Shown here in pieces: positions 29,613-38,044 of a DNA stretch of 64,000 nt (positions are counted from its first letter, which is position 1; the number at the start of each line of letters is the position of its first letter). This DNA is from Hyphomonadaceae bacterium (GTDB lineage Bacteria; Pseudomonadota; Alphaproteobacteria; Caulobacterales; Aquidulcibacteraceae): positions 1 through 64,000 of the forward strand of contig JAEUMT010000005.1 in NCBI GenBank assembly GCA_016791365.1, written 5' to 3'. Made by a program: the position numbers and the translations under genes. The notes under the pieces were generated by a model that was given only the letters and a program-made list of their open reading frames with translations, made no database searches and was not told the DNA's origin.

Positions 29613-29805
29613 CGTGTCCTCCCGCTTTGACGGCAAAGGCGCCGCCAGCGTCATTTTTGATTACGCCTGTTGAAACACGTCGCTGGGCGCGCCGCAACAG
29701 CAGCGCCAGACTAAACTTTGCCGGAATTTAATGGTGGCTTGTCGCTTGCGCGAGCCTCGGGCAAGCATGATGCCAACGCCCTAGGCGGGATGGGAGACGC
29801 GCGAC

Positions 29806-32800
29806 ATGGCCTTTGATTGGAAAGCGCTCGCGGAGCGCGTCGACCCGCGTAAATGGAATTGGTCCTGGGTAGCGCCTGCGCGCGACTGGGCGGTGACAAA
29901 CCGCACGACCGTGCTCGCGACATCGATGGCGCTGCTCGTCGGCTTATGGGGCGGCGCTGTGCTTGGGCGCGTGTCGCTCGGCGCGCCGGCCTTTGAGTTC
30001 GCGCAGCTCGGTTCGATTGGCGCGGGCGGCAATGCGCGCAGTCAGAACGCGGCGCGCGCCGGCCTGCCGCAGGTCGACGGCATGGCGTTCGTGCGTTTGC
30101 GCGCCGAGATGGATCGCACCGAGCCGCGCGCGTGCCTGGAATTCTCGCAAAATCTTTCGGCCGATCCTTCGGTCAACTTCGCTGACTACATCGCGCTGGA
30201 GCCGGCGGCGCCGTTCCAGGTCGATGTGTCAGGCAATCTGCTCTGCCTTGGCGGCCTGCCGCTCGAGCCGGAGCGCCAAATCACCATCCGTGAAGGTCTG
30301 CCGTCGCAAACCGGCGAGCGCACGGAATACGACGAGAACTTCACGCTCACCTTCGGCGATCGCCCGGCTTATGTCGGCTTCGCCGGCAACGGCGTGATCC
30401 TGCCGCGTTCGGAAGCCGACGGCATCGCCATCGAGACGGTGAACGTGTCGCGCATCGAAGTTGAAGTTCTGCGCGTGCCGGATCGCATCCTCTCGCAATA
30501 CCAATTGGAGCAGGGCGAGACCAACGAAGAAGGCGGCTGGGGCTATTGGAGCTTCAACGGCGCGGGCGAGAGCGTCGGCGTTTCGGTTTACAAGGGCGAG
30601 ATCGACGTTGATACGCGCGTGCGCAATAGCGCTGTAACGACGGTGTTTTCCCTCACCGGCGCGCTGCGCGAGTTCCGTCCGGGCGCGTATATCGTGAAGG
30701 TGAAGGACGTTTCGCCGAGCGCTGGTCAGCGCGGCGAGGGTGAGAACGAATCCGCTGCCTCGTCCTATCGCTGGATTCTCTACACGGATATGGCGCTGCA
30801 AAGCTTCTCGGGCGCGACCGGCCTTGATGTCGTTGTACGTTCTCTGCGTACGGCGCGGCCGATGAGCAACGTCACGCTGACGCTCATTGCTTCAAACAAC
30901 GAGGAGCTGGCGCGTGTGCGCAGCGATCGCGAAGGGCGCGTTCACTTCAACGACGCGCTGGTGAATGGCGATGGCCCCGCGCGGGCGCGGTACGTGATGG
31001 CCTATGGCGGCGAAGGCGACTTCGCGGCGCTCGATCTGCAGCGCGCGAGCCTCGATCTTTCCGATCGCGGCGTTGATGGGCGTGCAGCGCCTGGCGATGT
31101 CGATGCGTATCTCTACACCGAGCGCGGCATCTATAGGCCTGGCGAGCGGGTGCGCCTGATCGGCTTGATCCGTGATCAAGTCGGCCGCGCGATCGCGAAC
31201 CGGCAATCGACGCTTGTCGTCTATCGTCCGAACGGAACCGAAGCGCGGCGCATCCGCTTGACGGAAGCCGTTGATGGCGGCGCGATTGCGAAGAACATCG
31301 AGCTCGACCGTTCGGCGCCGCGCGGCGTCTGGAGCGCGCAGCTCACCGTTGATGGTCAGGAAGCCATTGCCGGCAGCGTCAGCTGGTCGGTTGAAGATTT
31401 CGTGCCGGAACGGCTGCGCGTGCAGATCGAGGCGAGCGAAGACGTGCTCCGCCGCGGCCAGTCACGGCCGATCAATGTGCAGGCTGACTTCCTCTATGGC
31501 GCGCCGGGCTCCGGTCTCGCCGTGGAAGCGGAAGGCCGGTTGATGATCGACCCGAACCCGTTCCCGGAACAGGAAGGCTATAGCTTCGGCGTCGCCGACG
31601 AGAGCTTCGACGAACGCTTCTTCCAATTGCCAGGCACGGTGACGGACGGCACGGGCGCGGCGCAGCTTGCGTTCCGCCTGCCGGAAGAGCCGCAAACGAC
31701 GATGCCGCTGCGTGCGCGCATGTTGGCAAGTGTCGCCGATCCGGGCGGGCGTGTGGTGCGTGAGAACTTCACGGTGCCGGTGCGCCTGAACGAATTCTAT
31801 CTCGGCATGAAGCCGACGTTCGAGAACCGTCGCGCGGGCCAGGGCGAAGCCGTTGGCTATGACGTGATTGCGCTCAACGCCAACGGCCAGCGCGTCGCCG
31901 TGCGCGGCGTGCAATGGCAGATCGTGCGAGAGGACTGGAATTACGATTGGTATTTGGACGGCGGCCAATGGCGTTGGCGCCGGACGGGCCGCGATATTCC
32001 GGTCGATGGCGCGACCGCCGACGTTGGCGCGAACCAGCCGCTGCGTATCTCTGAAGAAGGACTGCGCTCGGGCTCGTATCGGCTGATCCTGCGCCGCGGC
32101 GCCGACATCGTTGCGGCGCAACGCTTCGGCGTTGGCTGGGGCGGCCCCGCGGATGACGATCAAACGCCGGACATGGTCAGCGTTGTTGCGCCAACCGATC
32201 CGGTGCGGCCGGGTGCGCGGGCGCGGGTGCAAATCCGTCCGCCATATGCGGGCGAGGCGCAGATCGTGGTGGCGACGGATCGCGTGATCGAAACGCGGAC
32301 GGTTCATGTCGATGCAAACGGCGCGACGATTGATCTGCCGGTGAGCGCGGACTGGGGTTCGGGCGCGTATGTGCTCGTGACCGTCATGACGCCGCGCGAT
32401 CCGGTGAACTTGCCGGTGCCGCGTCGTGCGATTGGCGTGGCGTACGTGCCTGTCGATATGGGCGGGCGGACGCTGACTGTTGAAGCGGGCGAGGGCCTGC
32501 AGAACGTGCGTCCGCGCACGCACATCGAAGTGCCGGTGCGCGTGACCGGCGGCGGCGCTGGTCAGCGCGTGCGTGTGGCGATCGCGCTGGTGGATGAGGG
32601 CATCCTCAACATCACCAAGTACGAAAGTCCGAATCCGGTGAACTATTTCTTCGGCCGGCGCGCGCTGGGCGTGGAGATTCGCGACGACTACGGCCGCCTG
32701 CTCAATCCGAACCTCGGCGCGCCGGCGACGGCGCGCCAGGGCGGTGACTCGCTTGGCGGCGAGGGACTGACGGTTGTGCCGACGCGCACGGTGTCGCTGT

Positions 32801-34836
32801 TCTCCGATATTGTTGAAGTGCGTGGCGGGCGGGCCGTGATCCCGATCGATATTCCAGACTTCAACGGAACGCTGCGGCTCATGGCTGTGGCGTGGAGTGA
32901 GAACGCTCTGGGGCAGGATGCCGAGCAGATCGTCGTACGCGACCCAGTTGTGGCGGAACTGATCCTGCCGCGTTTCCTCGCGCCTGGTGATGCGGCGCAA
33001 GGGGCGTTGAACGTCGATAACGTCGAAGGTCCGAATGGCGCCTACACGGTGACCATCACCGGCTCGTCGACCGCGCAAATTCAGGCGCAGCCGCGACGCT
33101 TCAACCTCACGCGCGGCAACCGGCAAACGGCGCTGATTCCGATCTCGGGCGGTCCGCTTGGCGTTGGCGATATCCGTTTGCGCCTCGAAGGCCCGCAAGG
33201 GTTCGCGCCGGTGGAGCGGACGTACAACATCCAATCGCGTGCGCCGTTCCTGCCGATCACGATCACGCGGACAGAGCCGCAAGTTGCGAATGCTTCGTGG
33301 CGGGCGCCGTCTGATGCCTTGGCTGGCTTCCAGCCAAGCGCGCAGGCGCTGATCTCGTTCTCGAACTTGGCGGGCATCGATCCGGCGCCGTTGCTGGATT
33401 CGCTTTATCGCTATCCGTACGGTTGCACCGAGCAGCTGACGTCGGTGGCGATGCCGCTGCTCTACTACAACTCGTTGACGGCCGACGCGAGCCGGCAAGC
33501 CGATCCGCGTCTGCGGCGGCGTGTGCAGGAAGCGGCGACGCAATTGCTGGATCGCCAAGGTCCGGATGGCGCCTTTGGTCTATGGAGCGCCGGTGACGGC
33601 GCGGCCAGCCCGTGGCTCGGCGCGTACGCGACGGATTTCCTCCGTCGTGCGCAGGCCGAAGGCTATGCGGTGCCGCGTCAGCCGATGCAGCAAGCGTATG
33701 CGGCGTTGCGGCGTGTGGCGCGGCTCAATGACTTCGGCTCGGTGCGTTATGAGTTCGAAGTCTATCGCTGGCCGGGTTCGAACGACACGACCGAGCTGAT
33801 GCGCTCGCGCGCGGCGGCTTATGCGCTCTACGTGCTGGCGATGGCGGGCGAGGCCGATATCGGTCAGGTCCGCTACTTCCACGACAACCGCTTGCGTGGC
33901 GAACCTTCGCCATTGGCGCGGGCGCAGATCGGCGCGGCTTTGGCGCACATGGGCGACCGTGTGCGTTCGCGCAATGCGTTCCAAATGGCCGAGCAGGCGC
34001 TTGGCTATCGCAACACCGGCGACTGGTATCAGACGCCGTTGCGTGACCTGGCTGGCGTGATTGCGCTGGCGGCCGACGCGGGCGAGACCGAAATGGTCGA
34101 TCGTTTGCGCCGCCGTCTTGAACGCGACGCGCCGGATGCGGGTGAGCTGATGACGCAGGAGCAAGTGCAGCTCCTGCTCGCGGCGCACACGCTGCAGGAT
34201 CGTGCGGGCCCGGTGAACGTGACGCTGAACGGCGAAGCGTTGGCCGAGCGGCGCGTGATGGCGAACGCGCAGCGTCTGGCGGCTGGCCTTGTGTTCCGCA
34301 ATGCGGCGCGCGGTCCAGTGTGGCGGACGATGGCGTTGACGGGCGCGCCGCGCGAGGCGCCGCCTTCGATGCAAGCCGGCTACACGATCAACAAGACGAT
34401 CTATCGCCTGGATGGATCGTTGGCTGATCTTGGCGCCATCCGTCAGGGCGATCGCGTCGTCGTGGTGCTCTCGGGTCAGCCCGAGGGCGCGCGCAACTTC
34501 CCGACGGTGCTTGTCGATCTTCTGCCGGCTGGCTTGGAGATCGAGACGTTGCTCAATCCAAGCGATGGCTTCCAAGGGCAGAGCTATGATGGCTCGACGC
34601 GCAATGGGCCGTTCTCGTGGATTGGCTCCATCACCTACACGCAAGTGCAGGAATCGCGTGACGATCGCTTTGTCGCTTCGGCCAATCTGCGCGGGCAGTA
34701 TCGCTATGCGTACATCGCGCGTGCGGTGACGCCGGGCCGCTACACGATGCCGGCGGCGCAAGTCGAAGACATGTATCGCCCGGGCGTGATGGCCCGGACC
34801 GACACCGGCACGATCGTCATCGCGCCGCGCGGTTAG
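29806..34836 (+). CDS. Bacterial alpha-2-macroglobulin with thioester motif
   Basis: Large periplasmic protease trap of 1,676 residues. Repeated macroglobulin (MG) beta domains fill the N-terminal two thirds, with the A2M signature region RGIYRPGERVRLIGLIRDQ around residue 440. The thioester motif PYGCTEQ (C1207, Q1210) is intact, followed by the helical thioester-domain hexad repeats. The start is a membrane anchor (VLATSMALLVGLWGGAVLG, about 36-54) after a cytoplasmic head rich in Trp, not the lipobox usual in YfhM-type proteins. pbpC follows, the classic pairing for envelope repair and defence. Confidence 0.94.
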   Translation: MAFDWKALAERVDPRKWNWSWVAPARDWAVTNRTTVLATSMALLVGLWGGAVLGRVSLGAPAFEFAQLGSIGAGGNARSQNAARAGLPQVDGMAFVRLRAEMDRTEPRACLEFSQNLSADPSVNFADYIALEPAAPFQVDVSGNLLCLGGLPLEPERQITIREGLPSQTGERTEYDENFTLTFGDRPAYVGFAGNGVILPRSEADGIAIETVNVSRIEVEVLRVPDRILSQYQLEQGETNEEGGWGYWSFNGAGESVGVSVYKGEIDVDTRVRNSAVTTVFSLTGALREFRPGAYIVKVKDVSPSAGQRGEGENESAASSYRWILYTDMALQSFSGATGLDVVVRSLRTARPMSNVTLTLIASNNEELARVRSDREGRVHFNDALVNGDGPARARYVMAYGGEGDFAALDLQRASLDLSDRGVDGRAAPGDVDAYLYTERGIYRPGERVRLIGLIRDQVGRAIANRQSTLVVYRPNGTEARRIRLTEAVDGGAIAKNIELDRSAPRGVWSAQLTVDGQEAIAGSVSWSVEDFVPERLRVQIEASEDVLRRGQSRPINVQADFLYGAPGSGLAVEAEGRLMIDPNPFPEQEGYSFGVADESFDERFFQLPGTVTDGTGAAQLAFRLPEEPQTTMPLRARMLASVADPGGRVVRENFTVPVRLNEFYLGMKPTFENRRAGQGEAVGYDVIALNANGQRVAVRGVQWQIVREDWNYDWYLDGGQWRWRRTGRDIPVDGATADVGANQPLRISEEGLRSGSYRLILRRGADIVAAQRFGVGWGGPADDDQTPDMVSVVAPTDPVRPGARARVQIRPPYAGEAQIVVATDRVIETRTVHVDANGATIDLPVSADWGSGAYVLVTVMTPRDPVNLPVPRRAIGVAYVPVDMGGRTLTVEAGEGLQNVRPRTHIEVPVRVTGGGAGQRVRVAIALVDEGILNITKYESPNPVNYFFGRRALGVEIRDDYGRLLNPNLGAPATARQGGDSLGGEGLTVVPTRTVSLFSDIVEVRGGRAVIPIDIPDFNGTLRLMAVAWSENALGQDAEQIVVRDPVVAELILPRFLAPGDAAQGALNVDNVEGPNGAYTVTITGSSTAQIQAQPRRFNLTRGNRQTALIPISGGPLGVGDIRLRLEGPQGFAPVERTYNIQSRAPFLPITITRTEPQVANASWRAPSDALAGFQPSAQALISFSNLAGIDPAPLLDSLYRYPYGCTEQLTSVAMPLLYYNSLTADASRQADPRLRRRVQEAATQLLDRQGPDGAFGLWSAGDGAASPWLGAYATDFLRRAQAEGYAVPRQPMQQAYAALRRVARLNDFGSVRYEFEVYRWPGSNDTTELMRSRAAAYALYVLAMAGEADIGQVRYFHDNRLRGEPSPLARAQIGAALAHMGDRVRSRNAFQMAEQALGYRNTGDWYQTPLRDLAGVIALAADAGETEMVDRLRRRLERDAPDAGELMTQEQVQLLLAAHTLQDRAGPVNVTLNGEALAERRVMANAQRLAAGLVFRNAARGPVWRTMALTGAPREAPPSMQAGYTINKTIYRLDGSLADLGAIRQGDRVVVVLSGQPEGARNFPTVLVDLLPAGLEIETLLNPSDGFQGQSYDGSTRNGPFSWIGSITYTQVQESRDDRFVASANLRGQYRYAYIARAVTPGRYTMPAAQVEDMYRPGVMARTDTGTIVIAPRG

Positions 34837-34859
34837 CAATGAGGCGTCACCACTCTTCT

Positions 34860-34965
34860 CCCTCCCCCCTTGTGGGGGAGGGCGGGGAGGGGGGAGCAAG
34901 CGCAACTGCTTCAAACAGCAGCGCTGATACCCCCACCCCCGACCCCGCCCCACAAGGGGGCGGGG
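34860..34965. repeat. Hairpin-ended repeat between the A2M and pbpC genes
   Basis: Left hairpin CCCTCCCCC/GGGGGAGGG (34860-34868/34874-34882) and right hairpin CCCCGCCCC/GGGGCGGGG (34943-34951/34957-34965). Inside, AAGCGCAACTGCTT opposes AGCAGCGCT. It is the same kind of element as at 2830 and 17123 but diverged in sequence. It ends one base before the GTG start of pbpC. Confidence 0.8.
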
Positions 34966-34966
34966 C

Positions 34967-37042
34967 GTGAAGCGCGGGCCTGGCACTCCGCTCCCACTCA
35001 GCGAAAATGGCAAACGCATTGCGCGTGGGCTGTTTGTTGCTCTGTTTGCATTGTTCACCGTGGATCAGCTCTTTGCGCCGCCGCTGCAGCGGGTGCGCGA
35101 GGTGTCGCCGGTTGTACTCGATCACAATGGCGAATGGCTGATGGCGTTCACGACGCGCGATGGCGCCTGGCGGCTGGAAGCGCGGCTCGATGAAATCGAT
35201 CCGGAATTTCAGCGCCGCCTGATTGCGATCGAGGACGAGCGCTTCTGGTTTCATCCCGGCTTCGATCCGATCGCGCTGGCGCGGGCGAGTGTTTCGTACG
35301 TGCGGGTGGGACGCGTCACGCAGGGCGGCTCGACCATCACGATGCAGTTGGCGCGGTTATTGGAGCCGCGGCCGCGGACGATTGGCTCGAAGCTGATCGA
35401 GATTATCCGCGCGATGCAGATCGAAGCGCGGATGTCGAAGCGCGAGATCCTGGCGGCGTATCTGACGATGGCGCCCTATGGCGGCAATCTGCAGGGCGTG
35501 CGCGCGGCGTCACGCGCTTACTTTCAACGCGATCCGCAATGGCTCGATGATGCGGAGATGGCGCTACTCATCGCGCTGCCGCAGGCGCCGGAAGCGCGGC
35601 GCCCGGATCGGCATCCGCAGGCGGCGCGGGCGTCGCGTGATCGGGTGTTGGACCTCTTTGCCAGCACCGGGCTGATCAATCGCCGTCGCGCCGATGAGGG
35701 CAAGCAAAGCGCGATCCCGGCCCGCGCGCCGTTTCCGTATTCGGCGCCGCATGCGGCTTACGCTTTGGTGCGGGAGCATCCGGGCGAGGGTGTCGTGCAT
35801 TCCTCGCTCGACGCGACGCTGCAGCGTGATCTGGAAGCGCTGGTGCGGCGCAGCGCTGTTGGGTTGGAGCGCGAGGCGCAGATATCCATCCTGGCCGTGC
35901 AGATTGATGGCCGCGCCGTCCGCGCGCGTGTCGGCGGCGCGGAGTATGGAAACGGTCAGCGCGCCGGCGGCTATATCGATATGACGCGTGCGGTGCGTTC
36001 GCCCGGTTCGGCGTTGAAGCCGTTTCTCTATGCGATCGCGTTTGATGAGAATATTGCCGCGCCGGAGACATTGGTGCGGGATGCGCCGCGCCGGTTTGGC
36101 GGCTATCTGCCGGAGAATTTTGATCGGCGTTTCCACGGCGATGTCACGCTTGAGGATGCGTTGCGCCATTCCTTGAACTTGCCTGCCGTGGCGACGCTTG
36201 AACGCATTGGCGCCGGCCGCTTCCAGTCCGCGCTCACGCGCGCGGGGGCGCATGTGCGGATGCCGCGCCGCGCGGACAGTGAGCCGGGATTGGCGCTGGC
36301 GCTCGGCGGCGTCGGTCTGACGCTCGAAGATCTGGTGCAGCTCTATGCGGCTCTGGGCGATGAAGGCGAGGCGCGGCCTCTGGTGACGACGGATGTCGCG
36401 AACCTCGCATTCAGCCGCCGCTTCGTGCGGCCGCAGACGGCCGAACGTGTGCTGGAAATTCTCGCAAGTTCGCCGCACCCCGCGGGACGCGTTCCGGCAG
36501 CTGTCGCGCAAGGCGCGCCGCAAGTCGCGTTCAAGACGGGCACTTCGTATGGCTTCCGCGATGCGTGGGCGATGGGCGTGTCGAACGGCTACGCGATCGG
36601 TGTGTGGGTTGGCCGGCCCGATGGCGCGCCGCGACCCGGGCACACGGGTCGCAGCGAGGCGTTGCCGGTCTTGTTTGAAGCGTTCGATTTGCTCGGCGCG
36701 CCGCCGCCTCCAGAGCACGAAGAAGAGCATCACGATCCCGTCGCGCCGGCGCTGGCGCGTTTCGAAGGCAGCGACGGCGAGGATTTGTCGATCCTGTTCC
36801 CGCCGTCCGGCGCGGAGGTGCTGGTGCTCGACTACACGTCCAATTCACGCGGGCTTTCGCTTTCAGCGCGGGGCGGGCGCGCGCCGTTGACGTGGTATGC
36901 GGAAGGTCAGCGCGTTGGCAGTGAATCAACAAGCGGGCGCTCGATTTGGCGCCCGTCCGCGCCCGGCTTCTACAATGTCACTGTCGTCGATGCCGACGGC
37001 CGGAGCGCACATGCGCGCGTACGCATTCGCGATAGCGGCTAA
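34967..37042 (+). CDS. pbpC: Penicillin-binding protein 1C
   Basis: Bifunctional peptidoglycan synthase, 691 residues. A membrane helix at about 20-36 is followed by the GT51 transglycosylase domain with [13 protein letters not shown] (catalytic Glu) and [14 protein letters not shown]. The transpeptidase domain has SALK (S348, K351) in [16 protein letters not shown], the SxN-type [12 protein letters not shown] and [14 protein letters not shown]-terminal BiPBP_C beta domain (about 590-691) completes the PBP1C layout. The start is GTG 34967; no later start keeps the membrane helix. The purine-rich right arm of the repeat is the only Shine-Dalgarno-like sequence. Confidence 0.94.
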   Translation: MKRGPGTPLPLSENGKRIARGLFVALFALFTVDQLFAPPLQRVREVSPVVLDHNGEWLMAFTTRDGAWRLEARLDEIDPEFQRRLIAIEDERFWFHPGFDPIALARASVSYVRVGRVTQGGSTITMQLARLLEPRPRTIGSKLIEIIRAMQIEARMSKREILAAYLTMAPYGGNLQGVRAASRAYFQRDPQWLDDAEMALLIALPQAPEARRPDRHPQAARASRDRVLDLFASTGLINRRRADEGKQSAIPARAPFPYSAPHAAYALVREHPGEGVVHSSLDATLQRDLEALVRRSAVGLEREAQISILAVQIDGRAVRARVGGAEYGNGQRAGGYIDMTRAVRSPGSALKPFLYAIAFDENIAAPETLVRDAPRRFGGYLPENFDRRFHGDVTLEDALRHSLNLPAVATLERIGAGRFQSALTRAGAHVRMPRRADSEPGLALALGGVGLTLEDLVQLYAALGDEGEARPLVTTDVANLAFSRRFVRPQTAERVLEILASSPHPAGRVPAAVAQGAPQVAFKTGTSYGFRDAWAMGVSNGYAIGVWVGRPDGAPRPGHTGRSEALPVLFEAFDLLGAPPPPEHEEEHHDPVAPALARFEGSDGEDLSILFPPSGAEVLVLDYTSNSRGLSLSARGGRAPLTWYAEGQRVGSESTSGRSIWRPSAPGFYNVTVVDADGRSAHARVRIRDSG

Positions 37043-37045
37043 GTC

Positions 37046-37085
37046 AAAAGAAAAGGCGCGGATCGTGGGAGGGACGATCCGCGCC
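37046..37085 (-). terminator. Terminator of peptide gene A
   Basis: 12-bp stem GGCGCGGATCGT (37055-37066) with its complement (37074-37085) and a 7-nt loop. The minus strand continues into a U-rich tract (complement of AAAAGAAAA at 37046-37054). It lies 35 nt past the stop of peptide gene A and directly after the convergent pbpC stop. Confidence 0.88.
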
Positions 37086-37120
37086 TGAGTGCGCTGATGT
37101 TTGCGTATTCGGGGGAGGGA

Positions 37121-37213
37121 TTACGCGACAATCAGAGCAGCTTGATACAGCGCCGCATACGCGACGGGCGCGAAGAGCACGAGCGCTGCGAGGACGAAGG
37201 CGAACTTCTTCAT
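37121..37213 (-). CDS. 30-residue signal-peptide-like microprotein A
   Basis: Thirty codons plus TAA, too short for usual gene calling. It begins MKKF, continues with a hydrophobic run to FAPVAYA (residues 14-20, A-x-A at 18-20), and ends ALYQAALIVA (21-30). It aligns without gaps to the peptides at 37386 and 37911: K3, F14-A15-P16, A18, A20, Q24-A25-A26 and I28-V29-A30 are invariant in all three. This fits a Sec signal peptide releasing a ten-residue peptide, or a tiny membrane protein. The ribosome site is weak (GAAAG about 10 nt upstream). Own terminator downstream; shared GATGC repeat upstream. Function unknown. Confidence 0.75.
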   Translation of the reverse strand: MKKFAFVLAALVLFAPVAYAALYQAALIVA

Positions 37214-37259
37214 TGGAGTGACTTTCAAATCGAGCTGGTTGTTTCTGTGTTGACTATGA

Positions 37260-37286
37260 GATGCCGGTGTTGCTCTCGGCGGATGC
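37260..37286 (-). promoter_or_regulatory. GATGC-N17-GATGC direct repeat upstream of peptide gene A
   Basis: GATGC at 37260-37264 and 37282-37286, 22 nt apart start to start (reads GCATC-N17-GCATC in the gene's direction). The near copy is 47 nt from the start codon. The adjoining segment GTTGACTATGAGATGCCG (37249-37266) is identical to that upstream of gene B. Either a core promoter for an alternative sigma factor or an activator site. Inferred from conservation only. Confidence 0.6.
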
Positions 37287-37320
37287 GCGAAACGCAAATT
37301 TCTTCACGTTAAGAATTGCC

Positions 37321-37354
37321 CAAAACAAAAGGCGCGGAGCCCAAGCTCCGCGCC
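37321..37354 (-). terminator. Terminator of peptide gene B
   Basis: 10-bp stem GGCGCGGAGC (37331-37340) with its complement (37345-37354) and a CCAA loop. The minus-strand U-run is the complement of CAAAACAAAA (37321-37330). It starts 32 nt after the gene B stop and shares AAAAGGCGCGGA with the gene A terminator. Confidence 0.9.
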
Positions 37355-37385
37355 TTCGTTTGCGACGGTCGCTGCGGGGGCAGGG

Positions 37386-37478
37386 TTAGGCGACGATCTG
37401 GGCAGCTTGCGCAAAGATCGCGACGGCGACTGGAGCAAACAAAACAAAGGCGGCGGCGATAGAAGCAATCTTGGTCAT
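37386..37478 (-). CDS. 30-residue signal-peptide-like microprotein B
   Basis: Thirty codons plus TAA. It begins MTKI, has a hydrophobic core to FAPVAVA (14-20) and ends IFAQAAQIVA (21-30). The frame is open 61 codons further upstream, but ATG 37478 has GAGGGA about 8 nt upstream and gives exact gap-free alignment to A and C, so the short form is preferred. Same invariant columns as A. Distance to the upstream GATGC repeat is 41 nt. Unlike A and C, position 27 is Gln rather than Leu. Function unknown; see A for alternatives. Confidence 0.78.
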   Translation of the reverse strand: MTKIASIAAAFVLFAPVAVAIFAQAAQIVA

Positions 37479-37518
37479 TTTCGTTTCCCTCAGGTGTTTC
37501 GTGGTTCGTTGACTATGA

Positions 37519-37545
37519 GATGCCGCGTGCTCCGCGCTTGGATGC
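37519..37545 (-). promoter_or_regulatory. GATGC-N17-GATGC direct repeat upstream of peptide gene B
   Basis: GATGC at 37519-37523 and 37541-37545, again 22 nt apart. It overlaps the 18-nt block GTTGACTATGAGATGCCG (37508-37525) that is identical to the one before gene A. The sequence between the two GATGC copies is not conserved, which points to selection on the repeats. Confidence 0.6.
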
Positions 37546-37716
37546 GGCGTGATGAATTTTTTCCGCGCTTCGTTTGCGCATCCCAGTTCAGTCAAAAGCG
37601 CGGAGCTTGTGACCACGAGAGGGAAAGCGGCGCGGCGCATTTCAACGGGCTCGGCGCCCATCGTTAAGATGCGCTTGCGGATGGTGGATGCGTCAATGCC
37701 GCGTGGACCGCTTCGC

Positions 37717-37739
37717 CTTCGACAGGCTCAGGCTGACGC
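37717..37739. repeat. Single copy of the CTTCGACA-GCTCAG repeat unit
   Basis: One 23-nt unit beginning CTTCGACAGGCTCAG without an inverted partner nearby, unlike the three paired copies at 7264, 20298 and 27347. Possibly a decayed pair. Confidence 0.75.
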
Positions 37740-37840
37740 TACCTTGAAATCGCGAATGTGAGCTGCCGTTTGAATTGGGTCATGCTGGGCCGGACTTGAT
37801 CCGGGGTTGCCGAAGCACGACGCCACGCATGAAACGCGCA

Positions 37841-37877
37841 AAAGAAAAGCCGCGAACCTCTAGGCGGTTCGCGGCTT
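37841..37877 (-). terminator. Terminator of peptide gene C
   Basis: 12-bp stem AAGCCGCGAACC (37847-37858) with its complement (37866-37877) and a 7-nt loop. The minus-strand U-rich tract is the complement of AAAGAAAA. It lies 33 nt after the gene C stop, the same distance class as in units A and B. Confidence 0.9.
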
Positions 37878-37910
37878 CCTTTGTTGACCGTCGCCGGCGG
37901 GTTTGGGGGA

Positions 37911-38003
37911 TCAGGCGACGATCAAAGCGGCTTGGTTGAGAGTGGCGAACGCAGCCGGTGCGAAGAAAGCCAGCGCGGCGGCGATGCAGAGAAACTTGGA
38001 CAT
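37911..38003 (-). CDS. 30-residue signal-peptide-like microprotein C
   Basis: Thirty codons plus TGA. It begins MSKF, has a hydrophobic core to FAPAAFA (14-20) and ends TLNQAALIVA (21-30). Same invariant columns as A and B. AAGGGAG lies 7 nt before ATG 38003, which supports this start over longer upstream frames. The upstream GATGC repeat is 42 nt away, and a CRP-like palindrome lies just beyond it, seen only for this copy. It neighbours the EF-hand gene but has its own terminator. Function unknown. Confidence 0.78.
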   Translation of the reverse strand: MSKFLCIAAALAFFAPAAFATLNQAALIVA

Positions 38004-38044
38004 GTGTGGCTCCCTTGTTGGCGTTGCGGTTCGTCTGAACCTCT

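Larger units (their letters stand above)
37479..37840. other. Intergenic region between peptide genes B and C
   Basis: Holds the gene B leader and its GATGC repeat (37519-37545) and a single half copy of the CTTCGACAGGCTCAG repeat (37717-37739). At about 37791-37805 it also holds a short palindrome containing CCGGACTTGATCCGG, of a type common in alphaproteobacterial spacers. No further coding sequence is supported on either strand. Confidence 0.6.

Noticed and set aside
31462-33558. 698-codon minus-strand frame opposite the alpha-2-macroglobulin gene
   Set aside because: Shadow frame; Arg/His-rich translation, no ribosome site, and the plus strand is a clear A2M with an intact thioester.
37386-37661. 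91-residue version of peptide B, and a 112-residue version of peptide C (37911-38249)
   Set aside because: The extra N-terminal residues do not align with each other or with peptide A, whereas the 30-residue forms have ribosome sites (B and C) and align column by column.
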